This document shows positions 44,615 to 52,136 of a stretch of 64,000 nucleotides of DNA, piece by piece (position 1 is the stretch's first letter; each line of letters opens with the position of its first letter). Both the position numbers and the translations under genes were made by a program. Below the pieces are notes generated by a model that searched no databases, was not told where the DNA came from, and saw nothing but the letters and a program-made list of their open reading frames with translations. Source of the DNA: Prevotellaceae bacterium (lineage in GTDB: Bacteria; Bacteroidota; Bacteroidia; Bacteroidales; Muribaculaceae); NCBI GenBank assembly GCA_021772015.1, contig JAETNS010000002.1, forward strand, positions 124,001 to 188,000, given 5' to 3'.

Positions 44615-44978
44615 TGAAGAAATTCTGACATATCTTCAAGATGTATTGGATGCTATCAATGACATGCAAAGCTGTTTTGTCGGTTTTCCAAACAGATATG
44701 ATTTGTTTGAGAAAGACATGATGCGTAAATGTGTTGTCGAGCGCAAGGTTGAGATCATGGGTGAAGCCATAAACAGGATAAAAAAGGTTGATCCCTCTGT
44801 TACAGTCCCAAATGCAAGGGCGATAATTGATACACGCAACCGAATCATACATGCCTATGACAATGTGCGTCCTGATTTTTTGTGGAGCTTGGTGGTTCGC
44901 CATATTCCGGAACTGAAAAAAGATATCGTACGAATTATTGCTACACTTGATCCACAGAGAGATGATGTTAAGATATAA
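44607..44978 (+). CDS. HepT-type (HEPN, DUF86) RNase toxin
   Basis: 123 residues, all-helical. The HEPN active motif RX4-6HXY is present as Arg77...His82-Ala83-Tyr84 (TRNRIIHAYDNV). A helix with RKVEIMGEAINRIKK precedes it, as in other DUF86 proteins. The HepT toxin cleaves RNA; the paired MntA neutralises it by AMPylating the tyrosine. The gene overlaps mntA by eight bases, consistent with a coupled toxin-antitoxin operon. It is followed by the GDPD gene 12 nt later. Confidence 0.9.
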   Translation: MANEEILTYLQDVLDAINDMQSCFVGFPNRYDLFEKDMMRKCVVERKVEIMGEAINRIKKVDPSVTVPNARAIIDTRNRIIHAYDNVRPDFLWSLVVRHIPELKKDIVRIIATLDPQRDDVKI

Positions 44979-44990
44979 GATATCCCTGTT

Positions 44991-45836
44991 ATGAGGAAGT
45001 TGATGTTGATTGTGATGACGGTGGCGGGGATGGCCGGCGCTCTGGCGCAGGAGATGGGGGAGACCGGGGGCGGGAAGCCGCTGGTGGTTGCCCATCGGGG
45101 ATACTGGGACGCGCCGGGGGCGGCGCAGAATTCGCGCCGTTCGCTGGCAAAGGCTGATTCGGTGGGGGCTTACGCTTCGGAATTCGATGTGTGGAGAAGC
45201 AGCGACGGGGTGCTGTTCTGCAATCATGACAAGAAATTCAAGGGTGTCACTTTCACGGAAGCGACTTCCAAGGTTATACGAAACATTGACCTCGACAACG
45301 GGGAGAATCTGCCGTCGTTGTATTCGATGCTGTGCGAGGCGCGGAATCATCCGCGTCTGCGGCTCGTATTCGAGCTTAAGGAGCATGACGACAAGGAGGC
45401 GGAGGCGCAGGCCGTTGTCGAGAGTGTTAGGATGGTAGATGAGATGGGGCTTTCCGACAGGACCGACTACATAACTTTCTCGAAAGAGGCGTTAAGAGGC
45501 TTTGTCAACCTTGCTCCGGAGGGATCGGAGGTATATTACCTGACCGGCGACCTCACTCCGGCGCAGGTCAAGGCTGTGGGCGGAGCCGGGATAGATTACC
45601 ATATCGGAGTGTTGCGCCGTCATCCCGAGTGGGTCAGGGAGGCCCATGATCTGGGGATGAAAGTCAATGTCTGGACTGTCGATGACGCTGTCGACATCAG
45701 ATGGTGTGTGGACCAGGGGGTGGACCTGATCACCACCAACCAGCCAGTCGTTGCCGCGCAGGTGATAGCCGGAGAGTACGTGTTTGGGGAAGCTGATGAT
45801 GCCGCCACCCCTCCCAAGGGCTGTCAACCCTTATGA
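44991..45836 (+). CDS. Secreted glycerophosphodiester phosphodiesterase
   Basis: 281 residues. Signal peptide MRKLMLIVMTVAGMAGALAQ. The GDPD catalytic set is clear: His35-Arg36 (VAHRGYWD), Glu64 and Asp66 (ASEFDVWRS) and His79 (FCNHDKKF). Such enzymes release glycerol-3-phosphate from glycerophosphodiesters in the periplasm. The C-terminal part holds YHIGVLRRHPEWVREAHDLG and MKVNVWTVDDAVDIRWCVDQ, typical of the barrel end. High GC compared with the toxin-antitoxin pair just upstream, so the accessory insert ends at this gene. Confidence 0.92.
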   Translation: MRKLMLIVMTVAGMAGALAQEMGETGGGKPLVVAHRGYWDAPGAAQNSRRSLAKADSVGAYASEFDVWRSSDGVLFCNHDKKFKGVTFTEATSKVIRNIDLDNGENLPSLYSMLCEARNHPRLRLVFELKEHDDKEAEAQAVVESVRMVDEMGLSDRTDYITFSKEALRGFVNLAPEGSEVYYLTGDLTPAQVKAVGGAGIDYHIGVLRRHPEWVREAHDLGMKVNVWTVDDAVDIRWCVDQGVDLITTNQPVVAAQVIAGEYVFGEADDAATPPKGCQPL

Positions 45837-45870
45837 ATCACCCGTTGAGGGGGTATGCGATCAGGATGGA

Positions 45871-48180
45871 TTAAAAACGGGATTTTTCCGAGTTACCGGC
45901 CCCAGTGCCTCGATAGCGGTCGCGGGTCGTGTTGAAGCGATATTGCAGTGTGAGCATCACCGAACGGCCCGTGGAGAAATTTTTCTGGACAATACGGACT
46001 GCGTCATTATACATCATCGCGTCTTTCCGGGAGGTGTCGAACAGGTCTTTTGCCTCGAGTGTCACACTGAACGAGTTGTTGAGGAATCCTTTGTAGATCT
46101 TGGCATTGACATACCAGGGTGTGTTTGACAGTTTCATGTTGTTGTCCCAGGTCGGGGTCATCAGTTGCGCGTCAACATTGAGCCAGATGTCAAACGGAAG
46201 ATGGAGGGCGTTCTGCCATTGGAAAAGGAAGCCGGGAGTGTTCATTTTCATAGACTCTCCGTTGACAGGGAGGGTGAGCCACTGCTTCATGAAGCCGACA
46301 TTCACGCGTGGCTGCCATATGCCTGCCCTGAACTGACCGCCTGCGAAAGCCTGAAAGAAGTGGCGATGGTCAAGATTGGCAGTGCGGATAATTGTAGCCT
46401 CGCCATCGGTCCCGTATGGCTCTGTGATATGGTAGACTCCATCCTTGAGGTATGTGTAGGACAACTGGGCGAAGAAATGGCCCCATTGCGCCATATATTC
46501 GACAGTCTGTATTTTTGTCGGTTTCAGATATGGGTTGCCGGTCTCGAAAGTAAGAGGGTTTATGTAGCTGACAGCTCCGTCGAGCTGGCCATAACCGGGG
46601 CGTACGGTCTTGCCGGAATAATTCAGCCCCATGCGTACAGGGCCAAACTGCGTGGCTATGTCAAGGGAGGGGAAGAGATTGTTGTAGATTTTGCTTTGGC
46701 CACTGCGGAGTTGCCCCATCTCGTAATAGTCGAATTTCACATGTTCGTAGCGCAGGCCCACACCTACATTGAACCGGCCAAATGTCTGCCCGATCTCCAC
46801 AAAGGCAGCCATGTTGCTTTCATCGACCCTGTTGTCGGCATCAGGAACTTCAGGAATGTTGGCCGAGAAGATGTTTGTGGTGCGGGTGTCGGTGTATTCC
46901 TCCCCGAACTGTATCCGGCCTCTCCAGAGAGGATGGCTTACAACCAGTTTTTCGGCAAACATCCGGTTGTGGTTGGTGGAGGAGGTGTTGACGGCGCGGT
47001 TCTCGCCCGTCAGACTAAGCTCGTCGCTCAACGAAAGTTCCCGGCTTTTATACCACAGGTAGTCTGCGTTGAAATCGATGGAGAACTTCCCTGCCTGCCC
47101 GTTGTAGTAAAGGTTGGCGTAATGTCGGGGCAGCTCTGTCGACCTGTTGTCGACATCCGAACTATAGCGGTTGATCAAGACCCCGTCCTGCCATACTTCA
47201 CTTGGAATAATGCCGGTGGTATGGTGACGGTTCCGGCTGTTCTGATAGAATGCGCCGATGCTGTGTCGGTCATTGAACATGTATGAGAAACCGATTTTCC
47301 CGGTCATGTCATTGTATGACTGTTTGCCCACCGTGCGGAAAGACTGGTTGTAAGTGCCCATCGATGTAGTTGTGATCATGTCGTTGGCCCGGTCGTCGCG
47401 GTTTCCTCCATACCACCAGCCATAGTTGGCGAACACTTCCAGTCCACGGGTGCGATACTTGAGGTCAACGGAGTTTCCCGTACGGAAATAATGCTGAAAG
47501 CCGTTGTCAGTGCGTAACGTGCCGCTGAACCCATCCCCTTTCGGCGGTTTGGTGCGGATCAGGATCACAGATTTCACATTAGCCGCGTAGGCCGCGCCGG
47601 GATTTGTGATCACAGATACATTTTTCATGTCCTGCGAGTTAAGTTGGGCGAGTTCCTGAAGGTCGTTGACTTTCCGACCGTTGATGTATATTTCGGGTGT
47701 GCCTTTTCCGAAAACCTCCAACGTCCCTCCATTGTCGACCACCATAGGCACACGGGCAAGCACATCGTTTGCCGTGCCGGCGATGGCGAGTGAGGTACCC
47801 TCGACGGTGGTGACAAGCGCATTGCCTTTCATCGTCGTGGACGGACGTGTGGCTTTTACCACGACTTCACCAAGCTCGACAGCGGCAGGCGTTAGTCTTA
47901 TCATGCCCATATCCCCGCTGGAAGTCACGGGCGCGGCATAGGTCTCATATCCGACAAATGATACTTTTACGGCAAGGTTGCCGCCGGCGTTAGTGTTTAT
48001 GGCAAACGTGCCGTCAGTGTCGGTCACCGTGCCTGTCACATATGTCGAGTCGCGGTATAACACCACGTTCACGAAGTCGAGCGCGGTCTCATTTTCTCCG
48101 ACGACCTTGCCTGTTATTTCACGGCAAAAAACCGTGGCCACTGCCGTTATGGCAATAAGAAGCGTTACAATCTTTTTCAT
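45871..48180 (-). CDS. TonB-dependent outer-membrane receptor (OMP_b-brl_3 type)
   Basis: 769 residues. Signal peptide, then a carboxypeptidase-like regulatory domain (about 20-100: EITGKVVGENETALDFVNVV, SFVGYETYAAPV), a plug domain (about 105-215: PAAVELGEVVVKATRPSTTM and GTPEIYINGRKVNDLQEL) and a beta-barrel up to the end. No SusD partner lies nearby, so it is not a classical Sus pair. It is next to the TPR-LuxR regulator on the same strand, which is a likely controller. The -7 box is at 48219-48212. Confidence 0.92.
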   Translation of the reverse strand: MKKIVTLLIAITAVATVFCREITGKVVGENETALDFVNVVLYRDSTYVTGTVTDTDGTFAINTNAGGNLAVKVSFVGYETYAAPVTSSGDMGMIRLTPAAVELGEVVVKATRPSTTMKGNALVTTVEGTSLAIAGTANDVLARVPMVVDNGGTLEVFGKGTPEIYINGRKVNDLQELAQLNSQDMKNVSVITNPGAAYAANVKSVILIRTKPPKGDGFSGTLRTDNGFQHYFRTGNSVDLKYRTRGLEVFANYGWWYGGNRDDRANDMITTTSMGTYNQSFRTVGKQSYNDMTGKIGFSYMFNDRHSIGAFYQNSRNRHHTTGIIPSEVWQDGVLINRYSSDVDNRSTELPRHYANLYYNGQAGKFSIDFNADYLWYKSRELSLSDELSLTGENRAVNTSSTNHNRMFAEKLVVSHPLWRGRIQFGEEYTDTRTTNIFSANIPEVPDADNRVDESNMAAFVEIGQTFGRFNVGVGLRYEHVKFDYYEMGQLRSGQSKIYNNLFPSLDIATQFGPVRMGLNYSGKTVRPGYGQLDGAVSYINPLTFETGNPYLKPTKIQTVEYMAQWGHFFAQLSYTYLKDGVYHITEPYGTDGEATIIRTANLDHRHFFQAFAGGQFRAGIWQPRVNVGFMKQWLTLPVNGESMKMNTPGFLFQWQNALHLPFDIWLNVDAQLMTPTWDNNMKLSNTPWYVNAKIYKGFLNNSFSVTLEAKDLFDTSRKDAMMYNDAVRIVQKNFSTGRSVMLTLQYRFNTTRDRYRGTGAGNSEKSRF

Positions 48181-48211
48181 TTCACATCAGGTTTTAATGA
48201 TTTTTCTGATG

Positions 48212-48219
48212 CAAAATTA
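48212..48219 (-). promoter_or_regulatory. -7 box of the TonB receptor gene
   Basis: TAATTTTG on the minus strand, about 32 nt before the start at 48180. Confidence 0.6.
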
Positions 48220-48251
48220 TGTTCGAAGGGATTTTAACTCCAAATATAAAA

Positions 48252-48346
48252 GTCTTAACGCAAGAGGTGCAACCTGCTGGAAATCAGTGGTTGCACCTCT
48301 TAAAAACCTTAATATGGCGTTATGTGGTCTTAACGGTGTCTTAACG
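48252..48346 (-). promoter_or_regulatory. Three CGTTAAGAC motifs and a hairpin between regulator and receptor genes
   Basis: CGTTAAGAC (minus strand) occurs at 48260-48252, 48335-48327 and 48346-48338; the last two form an 11-bp tandem that begins at the regulator's stop codon. A 13-bp inverted repeat (48262-48274 with 48289-48301, AAGAGGTGCAACC) lies between them and may end the regulator transcript. The proximal motif is centred about 50 bp upstream of the inferred receptor start, a fitting place for an activator site. Operator function is inference. Confidence 0.35.
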
Positions 48347-50008
48347 GTCGGAGCCGCTTTGCAGGAATCTGACGATATCCTCTTTCTCGGGCACTCCGAG
48401 CTTCTTCCTTATCGATGACTTCCTGACATAGACGGTGGATGTGGTCTGGCCTGTCACCACGCTTATTTCCTTCGTCGAGAATCCGGCCACCATAAGGACT
48501 ATTATCTGTTCCTCTTTCAGGTTCAGGATATCGCCATACCTGCCGTGTAGTTTTCCGTAAAACCCGGAGTAAAGGTTGTCAATCATCCCGAAGAGATTTT
48601 CCCAGTCGACAAGGCCGCCATCGATATTTCCGTCGATGGAAGAGATCTTACGCAACATCTCGCGGTTTTGTTCGGTCGGGGTTTCCGCAACCATTTTGAT
48701 GATGCCGAGTTGCTTGAGCATGGCGTTGCGCAGTGCCGACGAATCGGTAATCTCCGATTTCGTTGTCGCAGGGGCGGACCTGTAATCATCGACCATTTTC
48801 TGCAACGCCTCGATGCGTTCCTCGTTTTCACGCTCACGCTGGCGGCGGATTATTATGATCCATGACGCGCCGGCCAGGGCCAGAAGCGTCATAAGGCTTA
48901 TTATAAGGATTATCACCGTCTTGTGTTCGCTTTCTGCTTTCAGGGCCAACGCCCTGTTCTGCTGGCGTAACGCTCCTCGCTCTGATTCCCATTGTGAGGC
49001 TTTCATACGATTGAAACGCTCGCTTTGGCGGTTGTTCAGGCCGTTTATATGCGTGAGCCGGATACGCCCGGTCTGTTTGAAGTCAATGATGGCATGAAGC
49101 AGGTTGCTGTAGCTGCGGAAATAAGCATCGTCCTCATCTCTCAGCTTGGCAGCGAGGCTGTCTGCCAGCGCGAGGTGTCTTGATGCACGGCTGATGTCGC
49201 CGGTATTCAACGCATTGATAGTATGCTGGAAATGAAGAATGTCTGACGCTCCGTTGTCAGGGCCTGCCTTTCGGAATATCTCATCGACAAGGCGGTCACT
49301 TTCGACGCTTCTGCCATTCTCGGTCAGCAACTGTGCCCGTTCAAGCTCAAACATGAAATGCTTGTCTCCCCAGTTTTTGTCGCGGGCATAGTCTATAAGC
49401 TCATCTATCAGACAAAGGGCCGAGTCAATCTCGCCGGCATATTCGTATGCCGACAGAAGCATATACCGGGCCTCGATCTTTCTCAAAGAATCAGTCTCAA
49501 GCTCATGAAGCCGTCTCGCATAAGGAATGAGCGGTCTGCCCTGATATTCGGATGCACCGAGCAATACACGGGTCCTCAATGTCTGCACCATTATCGAGTC
49601 AGGCACATTCCGTAATTCCGCGAGGGAATCAAGCATGGCCAATGCGCCGGGAGTGTCGCCCACCCAGAACTTGTACCAAGCGAGGACTATGCCGCTTCTG
49701 ATATCCCTCACGACATCTTTCCTGCGATAGTAATCATGGGCGTATCGAATAAGGGAATCACCGATCATTGACCGGTTGCGTATAATATGGCCGTAGCCTT
49801 TCAGGAAGTGATATTTCGCCCGCAGGGAGTCAATAGTTATCTCGGAGGGATCGATAGCGTCCAACATCGACAATGCGCTGTCGGGATCGGTCCGCATCAG
49901 ATTCTCGGCCCGGTCGATCTCCCTGTCATATCGTGACATCGACTTCGAGCATGATGCAATGCCCGATGAAACGACTGCCACTAAAACATATATGAATATT
50001 CTTGTCAT
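48341..50008 (-). CDS. Membrane-linked TPR regulator with LuxR-type HTH
   Basis: 555 residues. The N-terminus MTRIFIYVLVAVVSSGIASC looks like a lipoprotein signal (GIASCSK). A long TPR-like helical region follows (about 25-320, with AENLMRTDPDSALSMLDAID and AMLDSLAELRNVPDSIM), then one membrane helix (about 345-367, VIILIISLMTLLALAGASWI), a coiled stretch and a C-terminal LuxR/GerE HTH (about 495-545: KEEQIIVLMVAGFSTKEISV, TTSTVYVRKSSIRKKLGVPE). Proteins of this build are common one-component sensors in Bacteroidetes. It is on the same strand as, and just upstream of, the TonB receptor gene. Confidence 0.85.
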   Translation of the reverse strand: MTRIFIYVLVAVVSSGIASCSKSMSRYDREIDRAENLMRTDPDSALSMLDAIDPSEITIDSLRAKYHFLKGYGHIIRNRSMIGDSLIRYAHDYYRRKDVVRDIRSGIVLAWYKFWVGDTPGALAMLDSLAELRNVPDSIMVQTLRTRVLLGASEYQGRPLIPYARRLHELETDSLRKIEARYMLLSAYEYAGEIDSALCLIDELIDYARDKNWGDKHFMFELERAQLLTENGRSVESDRLVDEIFRKAGPDNGASDILHFQHTINALNTGDISRASRHLALADSLAAKLRDEDDAYFRSYSNLLHAIIDFKQTGRIRLTHINGLNNRQSERFNRMKASQWESERGALRQQNRALALKAESEHKTVIILIISLMTLLALAGASWIIIIRRQRERENEERIEALQKMVDDYRSAPATTKSEITDSSALRNAMLKQLGIIKMVAETPTEQNREMLRKISSIDGNIDGGLVDWENLFGMIDNLYSGFYGKLHGRYGDILNLKEEQIIVLMVAGFSTKEISVVTGQTTSTVYVRKSSIRKKLGVPEKEDIVRFLQSGSDR

Positions 50009-50080
50009 TTCTCCGCTTTCACAAGACCGCGAGTTCTATGGAATACCTCTGCGTCATTCTTGACTTATAAATTAACTACG

Positions 50081-50088
50081 CAAAGTTA
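50081..50088 (-). promoter_or_regulatory. -7 box of the TPR-LuxR gene
   Basis: TAACTTTG on the minus strand, about 72 nt before the start at 50008. Confidence 0.5.
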
Positions 50089-50125
50089 ATCACTCTTTTT
50101 CCAATCCGACAAATTATTCACCTTA

Positions 50126-50300
50126 AGAAGTCATTTAAACTTTTTCTTCACAGCGATTTTTAGACTGTTTTTAGTCAGTTTTATCCGAATTTAAGGAGAG
50201 CGATGCGGGCATCGCGACCGAAAATGAGGGTAAAAATGGCTAAAAAGAGGCAAAAAGCGCAAAGAAGAAATAAGTTTAGGAAAAAGTTTAAATGACTTCT
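50126..50300. repeat. 175-bp palindromic (MITE-like) element
   Basis: 50126-50146 and 50280-50300 are exact 21-bp inverted repeats (AGAAGTCATTTAAACTTTTTC). The interior has AAGGAG, then the hairpin GCGATGCGGGCATCGC and a GACCGAAAATGAGG stretch, the same order as in the pyrG element, where the hairpin is GCGTAGCGAGCTACGC. No coding capacity. Confidence 0.65.
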
Positions 50301-50351
50301 AAAGTTAAGAACGGATTGTCTTGCCATTGAACTCTGTAAAAGACGAGAAAT

Positions 50352-50813
50352 CTATTCGCTTGCCTTGATGCGGTCAAGAGGAATCGGATAGATTATCGGT
50401 ACAGTATATCTTACCTTTTTAGGCGTGTTGTTAAGCTTGCCGGGTTCAAATTTTCCCAAACTCTTGATTGCTTGAATGGCGGCATCAATATAATCTTCCG
50501 GCACAGACCGATTTCTGATCAGTTCTATACTATTGGGGTCGATAACACCATCTTCTGAAATAGTGAAACTAACAGCAGCTCGACCTTGTATGCACTCCTG
50601 CGCTACCGGAGCGATCTTTAACATTGCGGAGTAAAGGTCATTTAGCAACCCTTCGTCGCCTCCGTTAAGATAGTAAGGCTTTTGACAGGGATCAACCCAA
50701 ATTTCCGACTTGATTACATTGGTATCTGATATGGGTGCATGCTTATTTGTTTTGCATGACAAAGGCAACAATGCAAAACACAATAGTATCAAACAGAAAG
50801 ATATAGACTTCAT
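50352..50813 (-). CDS. Lipoprotein with a TonB C-terminal-like domain
   Basis: 153 residues. Signal peptide with lipobox LLPLSCKTNK (Cys20). The second half matches the TonB C-terminal fold pattern: GRAAVSFTISEDGVIDPNSI, then YIDAAIQAIKSLGKFEPGKL and a final VRYTVPIIYPI strand. Unlike true TonB it has a lipid anchor and no proline-rich spacer, so it may be a stand-alone periplasmic domain. A palindromic element follows its 3' end. Partner unknown. Confidence 0.7.
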   Translation of the reverse strand: MKSISFCLILLCFALLPLSCKTNKHAPISDTNVIKSEIWVDPCQKPYYLNGGDEGLLNDLYSAMLKIAPVAQECIQGRAAVSFTISEDGVIDPNSIELIRNRSVPEDYIDAAIQAIKSLGKFEPGKLNNTPKKVRYTVPIIYPIPLDRIKASE

Positions 50814-50835
50814 AGCGCGAATGTAGTGATTTTTA

Positions 50836-50854
50836 GGGCTTTTAGATAGCCCTG
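50836..50854 (-). terminator. Short hairpin downstream of the DUF1016 nuclease gene
   Basis: AGGGCT and AGCCCT pair around a 7-nt loop between the nuclease stop and the next gene start. Weak evidence for termination. Confidence 0.3.
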
Positions 50855-50876
50855 TTAGGGCAGGTTACCTTTGATT

Positions 50877-51914
50877 TTATTCCTCTATACCGGCTATTTT
50901 TGCCTTGACAACATCGACCTCCTTCACTAATTCGTCGGCAGAAGGGAGGTATAATTTATACTCGTTTGCCAGAATCGTGGTGTTGTCCAACGGCAATGCC
51001 ATTTTTACAAGTGTGTCGTTCTTGTTTGTGCAGAGCAGTATGCCGATGGTCGGATTCTCGTCAGCGGTTTTCTCGCAACGGTCGTAATAATTGACGTAGG
51101 TCTGCAACTGGCCGATATCCTGATGTGTCAGCTTCCCGGTCTTGATTTCGATAATGACAAACGATTTCAACAGGCGGTTGTATAACACCAGATCGGCAAA
51201 AAATTCATCATCCTCAAGCAGGATACGTTTCTGCCGGGCGACGAATGTAAACCCTTTTCCCATTTCCAGAAGAAAATCGGCAAGGTGTGAGATTATCGAG
51301 CTTTCAAGATCTCTTTCGTAATATTCCGCTTTCCTTTCCAGTCCGAGAAATTCAAGCACCATCGGATTTTTGATGATTTCCTCCGGTGCCTCAGGGATAC
51401 GTTGACCCCGTGCCACGGCAAGCACGGATTCCTTGTCATTGCTCAAAAGCAGTCTTTCGTACAACAACGAATCAACCTGTCGTTCAAGTTCCCGGCCCGT
51501 CCAACCGTTATTGACCGCTTCCAGCTCATAATATTCGCGTTTGTCTTCATCAGCAATCTGAATGAGCTTACGATATTGTGTCCAGTTTAATTGTGAACGC
51601 AGTGCGTTCACAATTGGATATGTGCGATAAAACTGCCTCGAAAAAGCTAACTGTCGATATGAAAAACCGCTGCCGTATTCCGGTTCGATCTGCCGGGCAA
51701 GATTCCTGATAAGGTATGTGCCATATTCGGCACGGTCTTTTTCCTCCTGTTCCTCTACAAATATTCGCCGACCGATGTGCCAGTACATCTGCACACGCGA
51801 AAAATCAACACTGCGTACAGCCTGTTGCCGGGCGGAGCTTATTATTTCCCTTACATCGCTTACCAGCGAGTTCAGTTTATGTTTATCTATCTCAATGGAC
51901 ATCAGAATACTCAT
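50877..51914 (-). CDS. DUF1016 (YhcG-type) PDDEXK nuclease-domain protein
   Basis: 345 residues. N-terminal DUF1016 helical domain (about 10-160: VQMYWHIGRRIFVEEQEEKD and GSGFSYRQLAFSRQFYRTYP) and C-terminal PDDEXK nuclease domain (about 165-335). The nuclease core is DEFFADLVLYNRLLKSFVII followed by EIKTGKL, giving D...EXK. YhcG-like proteins are often found inside restriction-modification loci or near toxin systems; here no methylase or other R-M gene is adjacent. Start: ATG at 51912-51914, with an alternative Met five codons later. The -7 box TATTTTTG lies at 51954-51947. Confidence 0.88.
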   Translation of the reverse strand: MSILMSIEIDKHKLNSLVSDVREIISSARQQAVRSVDFSRVQMYWHIGRRIFVEEQEEKDRAEYGTYLIRNLARQIEPEYGSGFSYRQLAFSRQFYRTYPIVNALRSQLNWTQYRKLIQIADEDKREYYELEAVNNGWTGRELERQVDSLLYERLLLSNDKESVLAVARGQRIPEAPEEIIKNPMVLEFLGLERKAEYYERDLESSIISHLADFLLEMGKGFTFVARQKRILLEDDEFFADLVLYNRLLKSFVIIEIKTGKLTHQDIGQLQTYVNYYDRCEKTADENPTIGILLCTNKNDTLVKMALPLDNTTILANEYKLYLPSADELVKEVDVVKAKIAGIEE

Positions 51915-51997
51915 ATTTATTGGCTTGAGCCACTTTGAATCAATTACAAAAATAGTGAAAAATAATCACTTATTGAGTTAAATATATCATATAATTT

Positions 51998-52034
51998 GAC
52001 GCTGTGTCAAAATATTGCGTTTTGACACAGCGTC
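51998..52034. terminator. 15-bp inverted repeat between the LRR and nuclease genes
   Basis: GACGCTGTGTCAAAA (51998-52012) pairs exactly with TTTTGACACAGCGTC (52020-52034). A probable terminator for the minus-strand LRR gene. Confidence 0.6.
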
Positions 52035-52136
52035 TATAAGAATTACATATAATTAATATCTCCTCATAGAGCCTGTAACCTATTCAGGAAACCCTGTACT
52101 CTGCCCTTTAAATCGGAGAAATGGTTCGTCAAAGCC

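Noticed and set aside
46165-47286. A 373-codon frame on the plus strand within the TonB receptor gene
   Set aside because: Lies wholly opposite a clear beta-barrel receptor and has no family features.
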